Assembly (NCBI GenBank): GCA_002305165.1
Contig: DBQI01000063.1
Location: 1-39,017 of the forward strand
Direction of reading: 5' to 3'
DNA from: Armatimonadetes bacterium UBA1398
Lineage (GTDB): Bacteria > Armatimonadota > Zipacnadia > UBA1398
Length of the DNA: 39,017 nt
Part shown: in pieces, positions 1 through 8,093 of the stretch
Numbering within the stretch: the first letter of the stretch is position 1
Layout of the letters: each line of letters opens with the position of its first letter
The notes under the pieces: generated by a model
The model's database searches: none
Told to the model about the DNA's origin: nothing
Seen by the model: only the letters and a program-made list of their open reading frames with translations
Program-made: the position numbers and the translations under genes

Positions 1-807
1 CTCGCAGTCGATCACTACGCGCGAGGACAGCACCTTGCCATCGGGGATCTCGAAGACGCGAACAGAGCGGACGCCGGGCGCGATCCAGCCCTCCACGGAG
101 GCCCAGCCGTCGGGTCGTCCCAAGGTGGCCTCCGGCGCGGCCTTGGGGATATCGAGCACCAAGCGGCACGGCTTCACCTGGGCGAAGAACACGGGGTCGC
201 TCGGACCGTCGAGCACCAGCCGGAAGGACACCTTGCCATCCTCGAACCCCATCGGCTCGACGCTGATCAAGTGCAGGCCCTGAGGTTGCCGGACCTCGGG
301 AACGAGCGCCTCGGGCGGCGAGAGAGCGCCGGGAACGGTCGGAGAGATCTCCGTCGTCTCTCCCGGCGGGGTGGGTGGGATGGCCGCCGGGTCGTCGATC
401 TCGCCGATGGCGACCCGAAGGAGGCCTGAGGGCGACTCATCGAGGATCCGTATGGGACCAGCTGAGTCGAGGTCGACCACCACCCGGACGATGGGTGGAA
501 CCACGCTGTACTGGCTGGCTCGGACGCGCATCACACCGCCGGCCTCGACGGGCAGGTTGAGCACCCCTTCTGCAAGCTTGGCGCCCTCTATCTCCACCAC
601 GAACCGTGGGGCGTACCCCTCCATCGCGCCCAAGCGGAAGGTGCTGTACCGCACGGGCTCCGCCGCTCGGATGGTCACCAAGGTCCCGCCGGCGTGCTGC
701 GGGGTGGCCGCGATGTTCGTGACGGCGATGGGTGGATCCTGAACCTGGGCGACGCCAGGCATGGCGAGGGCCACGATCGCCCAGACAGCTAGGACGAGAA
801 CTCTCAT
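1..807 (-). CDS. AMIN-domain exported protein (N-terminal 269 residues, runs off left edge)
   Basis: Translating the complement from the ATG at 807 gives 269 codons with no stop to the window edge, so the gene is partial only because of the window. It opens with a signal peptide (residues 1-20, MRVLVLAVWAIVALAMPGVA). Residues about 27-115 and 178-267 are two copies of a beta-rich module resembling AMIN domains (second copy has the typical run HLISVEP, FRLVLDGPSDPVFF, CRLVLDIPKA), joined by a Pro-rich linker at 140-170. AMIN domains target periplasmic proteins to the envelope and occur in amidases (AmiC) and type IV pilus secretins (PilQ). The missing C-terminus would decide between these. A GAGGT Shine-Dalgarno lies 8 bases before the start. 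The prepilins elsewhere in the window make a PilQ-like role attractive, but this is inference. Confidence 0.8.
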   Translation of the reverse strand, partial: MRVLVLAVWAIVALAMPGVAQVQDPPIAVTNIAATPQHAGGTLVTIRAAEPVRYSTFRLGAMEGYAPRFVVEIEGAKLAEGVLNLPVEAGGVMRVRASQYSVVPPIVRVVVDLDSAGPIRILDESPSGLLRVAIGEIDDPAAIPPTPPGETTEISPTVPGALSPPEALVPEVRQPQGLHLISVEPMGFEDGKVSFRLVLDGPSDPVFFAQVKPCRLVLDIPKAAPEATLGRPDGWASVEGWIAPGVRSVRVFEIPDGKVLSSRVVIDCE

Positions 808-927
808 TGCCACCGACCTCTGGCTGGCCTGTCGGCCAGCGGCTTCTGCTGCGCCGGGCGGCAGCTCCCTCCGGGGGAGCGATCACTCGCACAGCATAGT
901 GATAATGCTTCCTCGATGACCCGAGGT

Positions 928-1330
928 TCAGCTACGGGTGTATTCGGGCCACGCGCCGGGCTTCCGCTTGATGTTGCAGCCCGTGCACGGGATCTGCTCC
1001 ACCGAGACCCTCCTGCCGGCCAAGACATCATCCATCGCGCGCCGCAGGTGCTGGGTCGCGGTCCATCGAGTTGACCTCGGCACACGCCGCCTTGTAGGCC
1101 CTCGCGACCTCCTGGGTCCTCATCGTGTAGATACGGGAACTCCCGGCCAGCCTCCTTGGCGAAGGGTCCCATCCTCTCAGGGAAGCCCTGGCGGTAGTTG
1201 CCCGCGTCGTTCGCGTTCATGGCGATCGAGGCCACGCCAGCATCCTCCTCACTCATGCGGCTCGATGCTGCGTTAGACAGGTACAAGGCAGTCTCACACA
1301 AGCCCTGCGCCCTGTCCAGGACAGGCAGGC
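928..1330 (-). pseudogene. Decayed redoxin (AhpC/TSA-like thioredoxin-fold) gene
   Basis: The complement reads, in three different frames, the ordered parts of a redoxin of the type ending in ...GCNIKWKPGNEPEY. Frame A (from 1256 down) gives IAMNANDAGNY, FAKEAGREFPYLHDE; frame B continues with TQEVARAYKAACAE; frame A resumes with RGQLDGPRPS; frame C ends with RRAMDDVLAGRRVSVEQIP and CTGCNIKRKPGAWPEY followed by TGA at 928-930. The stretch that normally holds the central fold between AAC and YRGQLD is deleted, and the N-terminal third with the active-site cysteine region is not recognisable. At least two frameshifts plus an internal deletion make this a clear pseudogene. Family assignment rests on the conserved C-terminal block; no intact copy is present in the window. 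Confidence 0.8.
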
Positions 1331-1383
1331 GCCGAGCGCGAGGGCGCCGAAGCGCGCTCTCGCGTCGGGAAGGATGAACGCTC

Positions 1384-2373
1384 ATGGCAACGGCAGCGGG
1401 GCTCGTGCTCACCCTCACCATCGGCCAGGCAACAGCGGATCGAGCCCAGTGGATGGGCGAGGGGCGGTTTGGCATCATGGTTCACTACCTGATCGGCCCC
1501 CAGGGGGAGACGCCGGAGGAGCGAACCGCTGCCTTCAACGCGACAGTGAACGGCTTCGATCTCGACGGCTTCATGGCCCAGGTGGAGAGCATGGGCGCAG
1601 ATTGGCTGATCTTCACGATCGGGCAGAACACGAACTACTACTGCAGCCCCAACGCCTACCTGGATGCCCGCGCCCCCGGCCACACCTCGGAGCGGGACCT
1701 ACTGCTCGAGATCGCCCGCGCCTGTGAGGAGCGAGGGATCCGGCTCATCGCCTACCTGCCCTCTGAGACGGAGGCCCCCGCCGCCGACCTGAAGCAGGCC
1801 TTCGGCTGGAACCCAGGGGACCAGAGCGAATTCCAGCGGCGGTACACGCAGTTTGTCGCCGAGTACGGCGAGCGGCTGGGCGACCTGATGGACGGTTGGT
1901 GGTTCGACGGCTGCTACACCTGGGATGTCTTCCCCAACTCCACCTACGACTGGCCCCTGTGGTTCGAGGCCGCCCGCGCGGGAAACCCCGACCGGATCGT
2001 CTGCTTCAACGACGGCGCCTTCTGCATTGGCAACGTCGCGCCCGTCACCCCCCTCGAGGACTACCACGCGGGTGAGGTCCACTTCCTCTGGGATGGTCGA
2101 GTCGCCCTGGACCATGAGCGGCCGCCGGTCACCTGGATGCCCGACGGTCCCTTCATCGATGGTGTGCGCGTCCACGCCCTGCTGCCCATCTACAGCACCT
2201 TCGAGGGTGGCCGCCCCTACGTCTACAGCGACTGGCAGCTCTTCAAGTGGGTGGATGACTTCCGTGCGGCGGGTGGCGCGGTGACGCTGAACCTACCCGT
2301 AGACGACGCCGGGCACATCGGCGATGAGGCCGTGGCGCAAGTGGTCCGGCTGCGCGACCACCTCGGAGGGTAG
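1384..2373 (+). CDS. GH29-like (alpha-L-fucosidase superfamily) secreted hydrolase
   Basis: A 329-residue protein. Residues 23-36 (WMGEGRFGIMVHYL) match the start of the GH29 catalytic barrel (typically W..AKFGIF.HWG), and residues 172-176 (WWFDG) match the strand that carries the GH29 catalytic nucleophile aspartate, here D175. The family would hydrolyse alpha-L-fucosides, but this member is shorter than classic GH29 enzymes (about 450 residues) and lacks the C-terminal beta-sandwich, so substrate is open. Residues 1-18 are hydrophobic and end in QATA, a weak signal peptide without a basic n-region. An in-frame TGA at 1375-1377 forbids a longer start; GGGAAGG lies about 12 bases upstream. 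It converges on gatD with a 7-base gap. The start follows directly on the redoxin wreck. Confidence 0.72.
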   Translation: MATAAGLVLTLTIGQATADRAQWMGEGRFGIMVHYLIGPQGETPEERTAAFNATVNGFDLDGFMAQVESMGADWLIFTIGQNTNYYCSPNAYLDARAPGHTSERDLLLEIARACEERGIRLIAYLPSETEAPAADLKQAFGWNPGDQSEFQRRYTQFVAEYGERLGDLMDGWWFDGCYTWDVFPNSTYDWPLWFEAARAGNPDRIVCFNDGAFCIGNVAPVTPLEDYHAGEVHFLWDGRVALDHERPPVTWMPDGPFIDGVRVHALLPIYSTFEGGRPYVYSDWQLFKWVDDFRAAGGAVTLNLPVDDAGHIGDEAVAQVVRLRDHLGG

Positions 2374-2380
2374 GGAGGAG

Positions 2381-3142
2381 CTACCCCGCGGCGTAGGCGC
2401 GCCTCTCCGCCGACTCGCGCGCCTGAAGCTCCAAGGTATCATCCAACGCTGGCAGTTCGTACCCGGGATGGCGGCGCGTGAGCGCCGCTTGGAGCAGCCA
2501 GTCAGCGAGCCAGGGGTTCTTCGGGAGCAGGCTGCCGTGGAGGTAGGTCCCTACGGCCCGGCCCGCCACGCAGCCTTCGAAGCCATCCTCCCCGTTGTTG
2601 CCGCCTCCGTGGAGCACCCGTCCGAGAGGCTGCGCGCCGACGCTCAGCCGGGTGCGGCCGCCGTGATTCTCGAAACCAACCAGGTTGGGCGCATCCTCGC
2701 ACCCCGGCAACAGGGGGGAGGCCACCACATTGCCGATGATCCGTCGGGCGCCGGGGGCCGCGGGCTCGGTCACCAGGTCGAACACGCCAATCCCTCTGAG
2801 GACCGTGCCCGCCGCGTCCCGGTACTCGTGACCGAAGAGCTGGTAGCCGCCGCAGACGGCCAGAGCGGAGGCGCCGCTCGCGAGAGCCTCGCGAACCGGT
2901 TCGGCCTTCCGCGCGAGTAGATCGTCGGCCGCCAGTCGCTGCTCGCGGTCCTGGGCGCCGCCGATGAACAGGAGGTCCGCCTCGGCAGGATCCAGCTCAT
3001 CGCCAATACCGATCTCCCGCACCGCGACGTCGATGCCGCGCCACTGGCAGCGCCGTACGAGGCAGACCACGTTGCCGCGGTCACCGTAGATGCTCATGAG
3101 GTCGGCATACAGCCAGGCGATGTTCAGCCGCGGTCCGGTCAC
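2381..3142 (-). CDS. gatD: Lipid II isoglutaminyl synthase, glutamine amidotransferase subunit GatD
   Basis: A 253-residue CobB/CobQ-type class I glutamine amidotransferase. The nucleophile elbow is AVCGGYQLFG with catalytic Cys97; the paired histidine is His202 in GTYLHGSLLPKNP. The N-terminal LNIAWLYADLMSIYGDRGN (residues 6-24) and the motif LFIGGAQDREQ are characteristic of GatD. GatD releases ammonia from glutamine and channels it to MurT, which amidates the alpha-carboxyl of D-Glu in the peptidoglycan stem peptide of lipid II, on the cytoplasmic face. The ATG overlaps the murT stop by 4 bases (ATGA), so the two subunits are translationally coupled as expected for a heterodimer. Length is normal for the family. 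Confidence 0.93.
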   Translation of the reverse strand: MTGPRLNIAWLYADLMSIYGDRGNVVCLVRRCQWRGIDVAVREIGIGDELDPAEADLLFIGGAQDREQRLAADDLLARKAEPVREALASGASALAVCGGYQLFGHEYRDAAGTVLRGIGVFDLVTEPAAPGARRIIGNVVASPLLPGCEDAPNLVGFENHGGRTRLSVGAQPLGRVLHGGGNNGEDGFEGCVAGRAVGTYLHGSLLPKNPWLADWLLQAALTRRHPGYELPALDDTLELQARESAERRAYAAG

Positions 3143-4560
3143 TCCAGCTCCTCCCAGAAGGCGGGCACCAAGCCCTCAGCGTGTAGCCTCGCCCGGAGAT
3201 CGAGCATCGCCGTATAGGTCGGCAGAACGTAGACCTGGCCGCCTGCCGGCGCCAGATCCAGTGCCCGAGCCAGAGCGGCCCGTGTGTCGGCGATGATCTC
3301 GACGGAGCCCATGTCCATGCCCGCGTACTTGAGCCGCAGGGCCATGTCATGGGCACGGACGCCGCTCACAACCACCCGGCCCACTCGGCCATCGAGCCGT
3401 TCCAGGTCGGCGTCCCAGATCCACGAGACGTCCCGGCCGTCCGCGATCTCGTCAGTCAGCGCGATCATCGCCGGACGCGGCTCGCCGGACTCCGCGATGA
3501 GCCGCGTCACCTCATTCAGCCCCGCGGGGTTCTTCACGAGCATCAGAACCGCCGTCTTGCCATCGGGCATTCCCACGCGTTCGAGCCGCCCGAATGCCGC
3601 GCTGGTGCTCTCCAGGCCCTCGCGCACGCGGGGTGGATCCACGCCGAGGGCTAGGGTGAGGGCGGCGGCTGCCGCCGCGTTGGCCACGTTGTAGAGACCC
3701 GGGAGCTTCAGCGACGCCTCCAGGGCGTCGGCCGAAGTCGCCGAGGCACCATCGGCGCGCGCCGCAACCAGCCGAACGCGCTCCGTGAGGTCGGCCTGCA
3801 GAGCGGCCTCCGCCACGGTGAGGTCCGGGCTGGGCCGCGACCGGCCGCACCCCTCGCACCGCCACAGCCCGAGGTGCGCCCCATACCGGATCTGGTACGT
3901 GAGGGGGGTTCCGCATCCAGGGCACTCATGGGAGTCCGAGGCGTGATCCGCCTCGGTCAGACTTCGGGCAACGCAGTCGATCCCATAGAAGACGGGGCGA
4001 CCCGAGCCCATATCGGCGAGGGAGGCCACCAGGGGGTCATCGGCATTCAGGACCAGGAGCGCATCGTCTGGGAGGTCGGCGGCCATCGACTCGGCCAGCC
4101 GCTGGGCCGTGGTAGATAGCTCCCCGTACCGGTCGAGCTGGTCTCGGAAGAGGTTGCTCACAAGCAGCGCGATCGGTCTGAGAGGCCTCAACGCGTGAGC
4201 GACGGCCGCCTCGTCCACCTCGAGCAGGGCGTAGTCAGCGCCGATGCGCCCACCCAGGCCGGCGGCGGCGAGGAGGGTCGTCGTGAGCCCCTGACGCAGG
4301 TTGGCCCCCGAGACGTTCCGGACCACTTGGAACCCCGCGCGCCGCAGGATGGCGGCCACCATCTTGCAGGTGGTCGTCTTGCCGTTGGTGCCCGTGACGA
4401 CGATAACGCCCCGACGGAGGCTCGCCGCCAGCCGCGCGTCGAGACCTGGGCAGACGCGGAGCGCCACCCGGCCCGGGAGGGAGGTGCCGCCGCCCCGACC
4501 GGTGGCGCGCGACAGCCAACCGACGAGCTTGCCAAGAAGGATGGCGAGAGTGACACGCAT
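3139..4560 (-). CDS. murT: Lipid II isoglutaminyl synthase, Mur ligase-like subunit MurT
   Basis: A 473-residue Mur-ligase homologue. The ATP loop VVTGTNGKTTT (residues 54-64, Lys61) starts the central domain; residues 213-238 carry the four-cysteine zinc ribbon (C213-P-G-C216, C235-E-G-C238) that MurT inserts in its central domain; the C-terminal domain has NPAGLNE (344-350) and ADGRDVSWIWDAD (373-385), the DUF1727-type MurT signature. It activates the D-Glu carboxylate of lipid II and transfers ammonia from GatD. The stop overlaps the gatD start by 4 bases. Upstream, a 26-base gap separates it from an ArnT-like glycosyltransferase, so it sits last-but-one in a five-gene run. All catalytic features are present; no sign of decay. 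Confidence 0.94.
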   Translation of the reverse strand: MRVTLAILLGKLVGWLSRATGRGGGTSLPGRVALRVCPGLDARLAASLRRGVIVVTGTNGKTTTCKMVAAILRRAGFQVVRNVSGANLRQGLTTTLLAAAGLGGRIGADYALLEVDEAAVAHALRPLRPIALLVSNLFRDQLDRYGELSTTAQRLAESMAADLPDDALLVLNADDPLVASLADMGSGRPVFYGIDCVARSLTEADHASDSHECPGCGTPLTYQIRYGAHLGLWRCEGCGRSRPSPDLTVAEAALQADLTERVRLVAARADGASATSADALEASLKLPGLYNVANAAAAAALTLALGVDPPRVREGLESTSAAFGRLERVGMPDGKTAVLMLVKNPAGLNEVTRLIAESGEPRPAMIALTDEIADGRDVSWIWDADLERLDGRVGRVVVSGVRAHDMALRLKYAGMDMGSVEIIADTRAALARALDLAPAGGQVYVLPTYTAMLDLRARLHAEGLVPAFWEELE

Positions 4561-4586
4561 GGGGCGCTGGCCTCCGGGGCGATATC

Positions 4587-6317
4587 CTACCCGGTCGAGC
4601 GCGACTCCTCCAGGGGGCTAACGCGATCCCGCGGCGCGACGCGCACCAAGAGCAGCCGGTCCGCGTCCTCTACGACCTCCACGGGCCACATCCGGGACAG
4701 ATCCTCGGCCCCCTTGGGGTCGGCTACCACCCACACGGAGCCCTCAGCGCGGAGAGCTTCCACTCTACGCGTGAAGCCCGGATCGTCCTGGGTGAAGAAC
4801 TCCAGCGGCCGCCCCGCGTAGAAGGGCAGCGAGGAGTAGCGGTTCCCGTAGGTGAGCACCGGCTGAGCCACGCACCGGGCGGCGATGGCATGGCCCACCG
4901 ACACCTTCGGGCCCGTCACATGCTGCACGAGCAGAGGGGCAGTGACCTGCACGAACACGCCCATGGCGAGGATCCATGTCGCCAGGAGCGTGCTGGCCGC
5001 CGCCACTCGGGCCTCTCGCAAGCGCAGCATGATCGCCGCCGCCGTGCCCACCGCGAGTAGACCGGCGGACACCGTGCACAGAAGCCGTATGAGGCGCACG
5101 GGCAGTCCGCGGGAGTACTCTGGCGGCGTCTGCTGGGCGATGCTCGGCCCTAGCGTGAGCGCGACGATCCAGACGAGGCTCAGGAGCGCGACGGCCGTCC
5201 AGGCGCCGAGACCCTCCCTGGGCCGCTGGAGCCGCTGATCCAGTTCGGAGGCTGCGATGAGCGCCATCGGGGCGGCGAGGGGCAGAGCGTAGGAGGGCCA
5301 CTGGCCCTTGGGGAGGGCGAAAACGATGAGCGTCGCCCAGAACCAGGTGTGCAGCAGATGTCGCACCGAGCGGTGCCGCTCATCGCTGCGGGAGGGGCGC
5401 TGGAACAGCCCGGCGATTCCGAAGGGGCTGTAGGGCAGGAAGCCCACCACGGCGAGGGTCGGGACGATGAGCCGCGACCAGTCCAACGACTCCTTCGGGC
5501 CGCCCGCGCCTGTCACAATGCGTCCCAGGTTCTCCCGCAGGAAGAAGGGCCGCAGGAAGTCGGGGCTCTCGACGATCGAGACCGCTACGTACCAACCCAG
5601 GCCGAGCGTGGCGAAAACGAGGCTCGCGCGCGCCCAGGGTACGCCGGCGAGCCGCTCACGGAGGACGCCTGAGAAGCCCCAATGGACGCAAAGCACGACG
5701 ATGGGTAGCGCCGCGCCGACGGGCCCCTTGGTCAGGAATCCCAAGCCCGCGCCCGCGGCGGCCGCCACATAGAGCCACTGCCGGCGGCGGCCGCATGACT
5801 CTCCCGCCCACCAGCCGCAGAGGATCGTGGCGGCGAGCAGCAGGGCGAGCACCATGTCCGTGGAGGCGGCGCGCGCCCAGATGGCGACCGGAGGGAAGGC
5901 GAGAAACCCGACGGCGGCGAGCCACGCGGCCCGCCTGGACTGTCGCCGCACGAGCAGGCGGTACAGCAGCAGGCAGATCGCCGTGGCGGCGAGGCCGCTG
6001 GGCAGCCGGGCCGGCCACTCCCATCCGCCCATTGCCTCCTCGCCCACCAGAGCCATCGAGGCCGCCATCAGCCAGTAGATGAGCACCGGCTTCTGATGGC
6101 GTGGCTGGCCGTTGAACCGTGGGACGATGTAGTCGCCGGACTCGATCATGTGTTCGGCAGCGGCTACATAGCGGGGCTCGTCCTCATCGAGGAGGGGCCG
6201 CCAGATGGGCGTCATCAGGGAGCATGCGAGGGCCAGCGCCGCCAGCAGGAACAGGTCGCCCCTCACCACATGGCTCGCGACGAACGCGCGTCTGGGGAAT
6301 AGGGGGTCCTCGCTCAC
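4587..6317 (-). CDS. ArnT/PMT-type polytopic glycosyltransferase
   Basis: A 576-residue integral membrane protein. The first loop has DEDEPRYVAAAEHM (residues 44-57) followed by GDYIVPRFNG and HQKPVLIYW, the hallmark of the PMT_2/ArnT superfamily (GT-C fold), where the acidic pair binds the lipid-phosphate sugar donor. About a dozen hydrophobic helices follow, then a soluble tail of about 100 residues that begins near GNRYSSLPFYAGRPLEF (about 500). The family moves a sugar from a polyprenyl-phosphate carrier to lipid A, protein or another envelope acceptor; the acceptor here cannot be told. The start is the GTG at 6315-6317, which overlaps the upstream nuclease stop by 4 bases (GTGA). Co-transcription with murT-gatD suggests an envelope role, which is inference. 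Confidence 0.87.
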   Translation of the reverse strand: MSEDPLFPRRAFVASHVVRGDLFLLAALALACSLMTPIWRPLLDEDEPRYVAAAEHMIESGDYIVPRFNGQPRHQKPVLIYWLMAASMALVGEEAMGGWEWPARLPSGLAATAICLLLYRLLVRRQSRRAAWLAAVGFLAFPPVAIWARAASTDMVLALLLAATILCGWWAGESCGRRRQWLYVAAAAGAGLGFLTKGPVGAALPIVVLCVHWGFSGVLRERLAGVPWARASLVFATLGLGWYVAVSIVESPDFLRPFFLRENLGRIVTGAGGPKESLDWSRLIVPTLAVVGFLPYSPFGIAGLFQRPSRSDERHRSVRHLLHTWFWATLIVFALPKGQWPSYALPLAAPMALIAASELDQRLQRPREGLGAWTAVALLSLVWIVALTLGPSIAQQTPPEYSRGLPVRLIRLLCTVSAGLLAVGTAAAIMLRLREARVAAASTLLATWILAMGVFVQVTAPLLVQHVTGPKVSVGHAIAARCVAQPVLTYGNRYSSLPFYAGRPLEFFTQDDPGFTRRVEALRAEGSVWVVADPKGAEDLSRMWPVEVVEDADRLLLVRVAPRDRVSPLEESRSTG

Positions 6318-7366
6318 AGGCCAGCGGCCCCCCGCCCGTTGGGCGGCCAGTCGAGGAGTATCTGTTCGGCGGAACTGAAGACGATCTCGGCGATGTCGTG
6401 GTACATCGCGCCCGTGCCACGGAAGTAGGCGTAGTTGCGGGCATACGTGCCCGTGATCTCCCCGAGGTGGCTTCCATCCAGCGCTCTGCGCGCCGAACTG
6501 GGGACGAAGACGATGAACGGAAGGTCGCGAGGGGTATCGAACTCGAGCCAGAGGTTACCTCCGCGCACCTCGCGGATGTTCACGATCTCCCCGAACACCA
6601 CCAGGTCCTCGCCGTCGGCGCACCGTTGGCGGATCTCTTCCAGGTCTGTCCGGACCTCCAGCACCTCATCGGGATGCTCCCGATCCCACTCGCGGAACCG
6701 ATCGATCAGGCTGGCGCGAAGGTCCCACCACTCGAGCAGTTCGGCGTAGGGCCGAGTCGCGCCCTCCTTGGCCCGCTCGGGATCCCAGATCCCGAGGCGC
6801 TCCTCCTGGGCCAGCCGCTGCGCCTCCCGCAGTTCGACGTCGTAGACGCGCGAGTTCCCGTACTTGTTGAAGTACGGCGACCAACCCTCGCGGACAAGTT
6901 TGGTGCCGTAGTTGCACCCGCGGTACCAGACGTGAGCGAGGAGGCGGCCGTAGGAGTCCCTATCCTCGCCCCCGACCTCGTGGCCGAGGTAGACGGTGGG
7001 GGGGCTCGGTTCGCCCTCCAGGGGCCGGAACCAGCCGGCCGCCCAGCCCGCCGTATAAAGCCCGAAGGCGGTCGCGGGCTTCGTCGCGCTGCTGTTGGAG
7101 GCGCTCTTCTCCTCGGTGTCTGCGCAGAGGAGCCTCACGAGTTCGGAGGCGCCGTCGTCGGGGCTGACGACCCCGAGGGTGTCGCCATCCACCACCCGGG
7201 CCAGCTGCCACGGGGCCCACTCCAACCCAGGGTCCGAGGGTGGAGGGGCGGTCTGCCCCGAGCCCTGGCTCAGGCCACAGGGAGCGGCCCAGGCAAGCGC
7301 TAGAGCCGCAAACGTGGCCCAGAGGATGGGCCAGCAACGGTCTGATCTGACAGAGTGCGAAATCAT
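6314..7366 (-). CDS. Exported staphylococcal-nuclease-like protein with C-terminal OB-like domain
   Basis: A 350-residue protein. After a hydrophobic N-terminus (residues 12-35, probable signal peptide; the Cys30 context does not make a standard lipobox) comes an SNase domain at about 50-200. The metal and catalytic residues of micrococcal nuclease can be aligned: VVDGDT (D60, D62), RLLCADTEE (Arg78, Asp83, Glu86) and SYGRLLAHV (Arg141), then LVREGWSPYF and EAQRLAQEERLGIWDP. All key residues are kept, so nuclease activity is likely. Residues about 225-340 (VVFGEIVNIREV, NLWLEFD, PFIVFVPSSARR, ITGTYARNY) look like an OB-fold nucleic-acid binding domain. It starts 6 bases after the zinc-ribbon gene and overlaps the glycosyltransferase start. 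A role in extracellular DNA degradation is inferred from family and signal peptide only. Confidence 0.85.
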   Translation of the reverse strand: MISHSVRSDRCWPILWATFAALALAWAAPCGLSQGSGQTAPPPSDPGLEWAPWQLARVVDGDTLGVVSPDDGASELVRLLCADTEEKSASNSSATKPATAFGLYTAGWAAGWFRPLEGEPSPPTVYLGHEVGGEDRDSYGRLLAHVWYRGCNYGTKLVREGWSPYFNKYGNSRVYDVELREAQRLAQEERLGIWDPERAKEGATRPYAELLEWWDLRASLIDRFREWDREHPDEVLEVRTDLEEIRQRCADGEDLVVFGEIVNIREVRGGNLWLEFDTPRDLPFIVFVPSSARRALDGSHLGEITGTYARNYAYFRGTGAMYHDIAEIVFSSAEQILLDWPPNGRGAAGL

Positions 7367-7372
7367 CGGAAG

Positions 7373-7849
7373 CTACCCGTCGGCCGCTCCACCGGCACTG
7401 CCCTCTGATGAGGGTTCAGATCCGAGACCGCCCATTCCTTCGGGGGCGCCCATGCCGTGGAAGCTCCCCATTCCCCCCATGCCGCCATGGGGGTCCCCGC
7501 CGAAGCCGGCTTTCTCGAGCATCTCTGGCGTCAACGGCGGCGCCTTGGTCCCCGGTGCGACCTGTGGGTGGCCCGGGGGCATACCGACCATGCCCGACGG
7601 GGGCCCCTGCGGGTCCTTGGCGGCCTCGAGCTGCTCCCTGAGAGCCGTTCGGGTGATCCAGACGCCTACGAGGATGCCAAGGGCGACGGCGATGGCATGG
7701 GTGAGAATCACCCCTCCCGATGTCCCGCGAGCCCGTGCGCGCCCCGAGGCCGCTGCCTGGCGCCTCTTAGGGGGCGCCACCAGTGAGCCGCAGTCGGGAC
7801 AGCTCGTCTCGCCCTCGCTCAGTGTCGCGCCACACTCGCGACATTCCAT
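7373..7849 (-). CDS. Zinc-ribbon single-pass membrane protein with Gly/Met-rich tail
   Basis: A 158-residue protein. I chose the ATG at 7847-7849 because GGGAGGT lies 7 bases upstream and translation then begins exactly with the zinc ribbon MECRECGATLSEGETSCPDC (C3, C6, C17, C20). A basic, Ala-rich linker (28-44) leads to one transmembrane helix at about 46-66 (ILTHAIAVALGILVGVWI), placing the ribbon in the cytoplasm. The rest is low-complexity, rich in Pro, Gly and Met (GGMGGMGSFHGMG near the end). Zinc ribbon plus one helix is a common but functionally undefined bacterial architecture. It is the first gene of the minus-strand run leading to murT-gatD. No specific function can be assigned. 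Confidence 0.75.
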   Translation of the reverse strand: MECRECGATLSEGETSCPDCGSLVAPPKRRQAAASGRARARGTSGGVILTHAIAVALGILVGVWITRTALREQLEAAKDPQGPPSGMVGMPPGHPQVAPGTKAPPLTPEMLEKAGFGGDPHGGMGGMGSFHGMGAPEGMGGLGSEPSSEGSAGGAADG

Positions 7850-7960
7850 CGGTCGGACCTCCCTCGGCAGCCCTGCAGGGTACCTCACGTCGCGCTGACA
7901 GCCTATGATACTCCAGCCCAACGGCGACAGGCCACGACGTCGCCGGACAGGAGACCTGCC

Positions 7961-8083
7961 ATGCCCAAGATCGCCATGATCGGCGCCGGGAGCGTCGTCT
8001 TCACGAAGAACCCACTCGGGGACATCCTCTCCTTCCCCGAGTTTCGCGATGACCTGTTCCAGGCCCATGGCCTGACGGACTAG
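7961..8083 (+). pseudogene. 5' stub of a GH4-family glycosidase gene
   Basis: Forty codons, not a full gene. The peptide begins MPKIAMIGAGSVVFTKNPLG and continues DILSFPEFRDD, a near-perfect match to the NAD-binding N-terminus of GH4 alpha-galactosidases/alpha-glucosidases (consensus PKI.FIGAGS..F.KNLLGDILSFPEL). After about residue 32 the similarity stops, and TAG follows at 8081-8083; a whole GH4 enzyme is about 430-480 residues. A good ribosome site (CAGGAGA, 7 bases before ATG) survives. Ten bases further on is the 3' end of the opposing DUF2961 gene, so the break looks like a deletion joining the two. It is either a recent truncation or an expressed orphan peptide; the former is far likelier. 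Confidence 0.75.
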
Positions 8084-8093
8084 GATCGCCCCG

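Noticed and set aside
804..1478. Single 224-codon minus-strand gene covering the redoxin region
   Set aside because: Only parts of this frame match redoxin; the rest matches in two other frames, so it is a pseudogene and not one gene.
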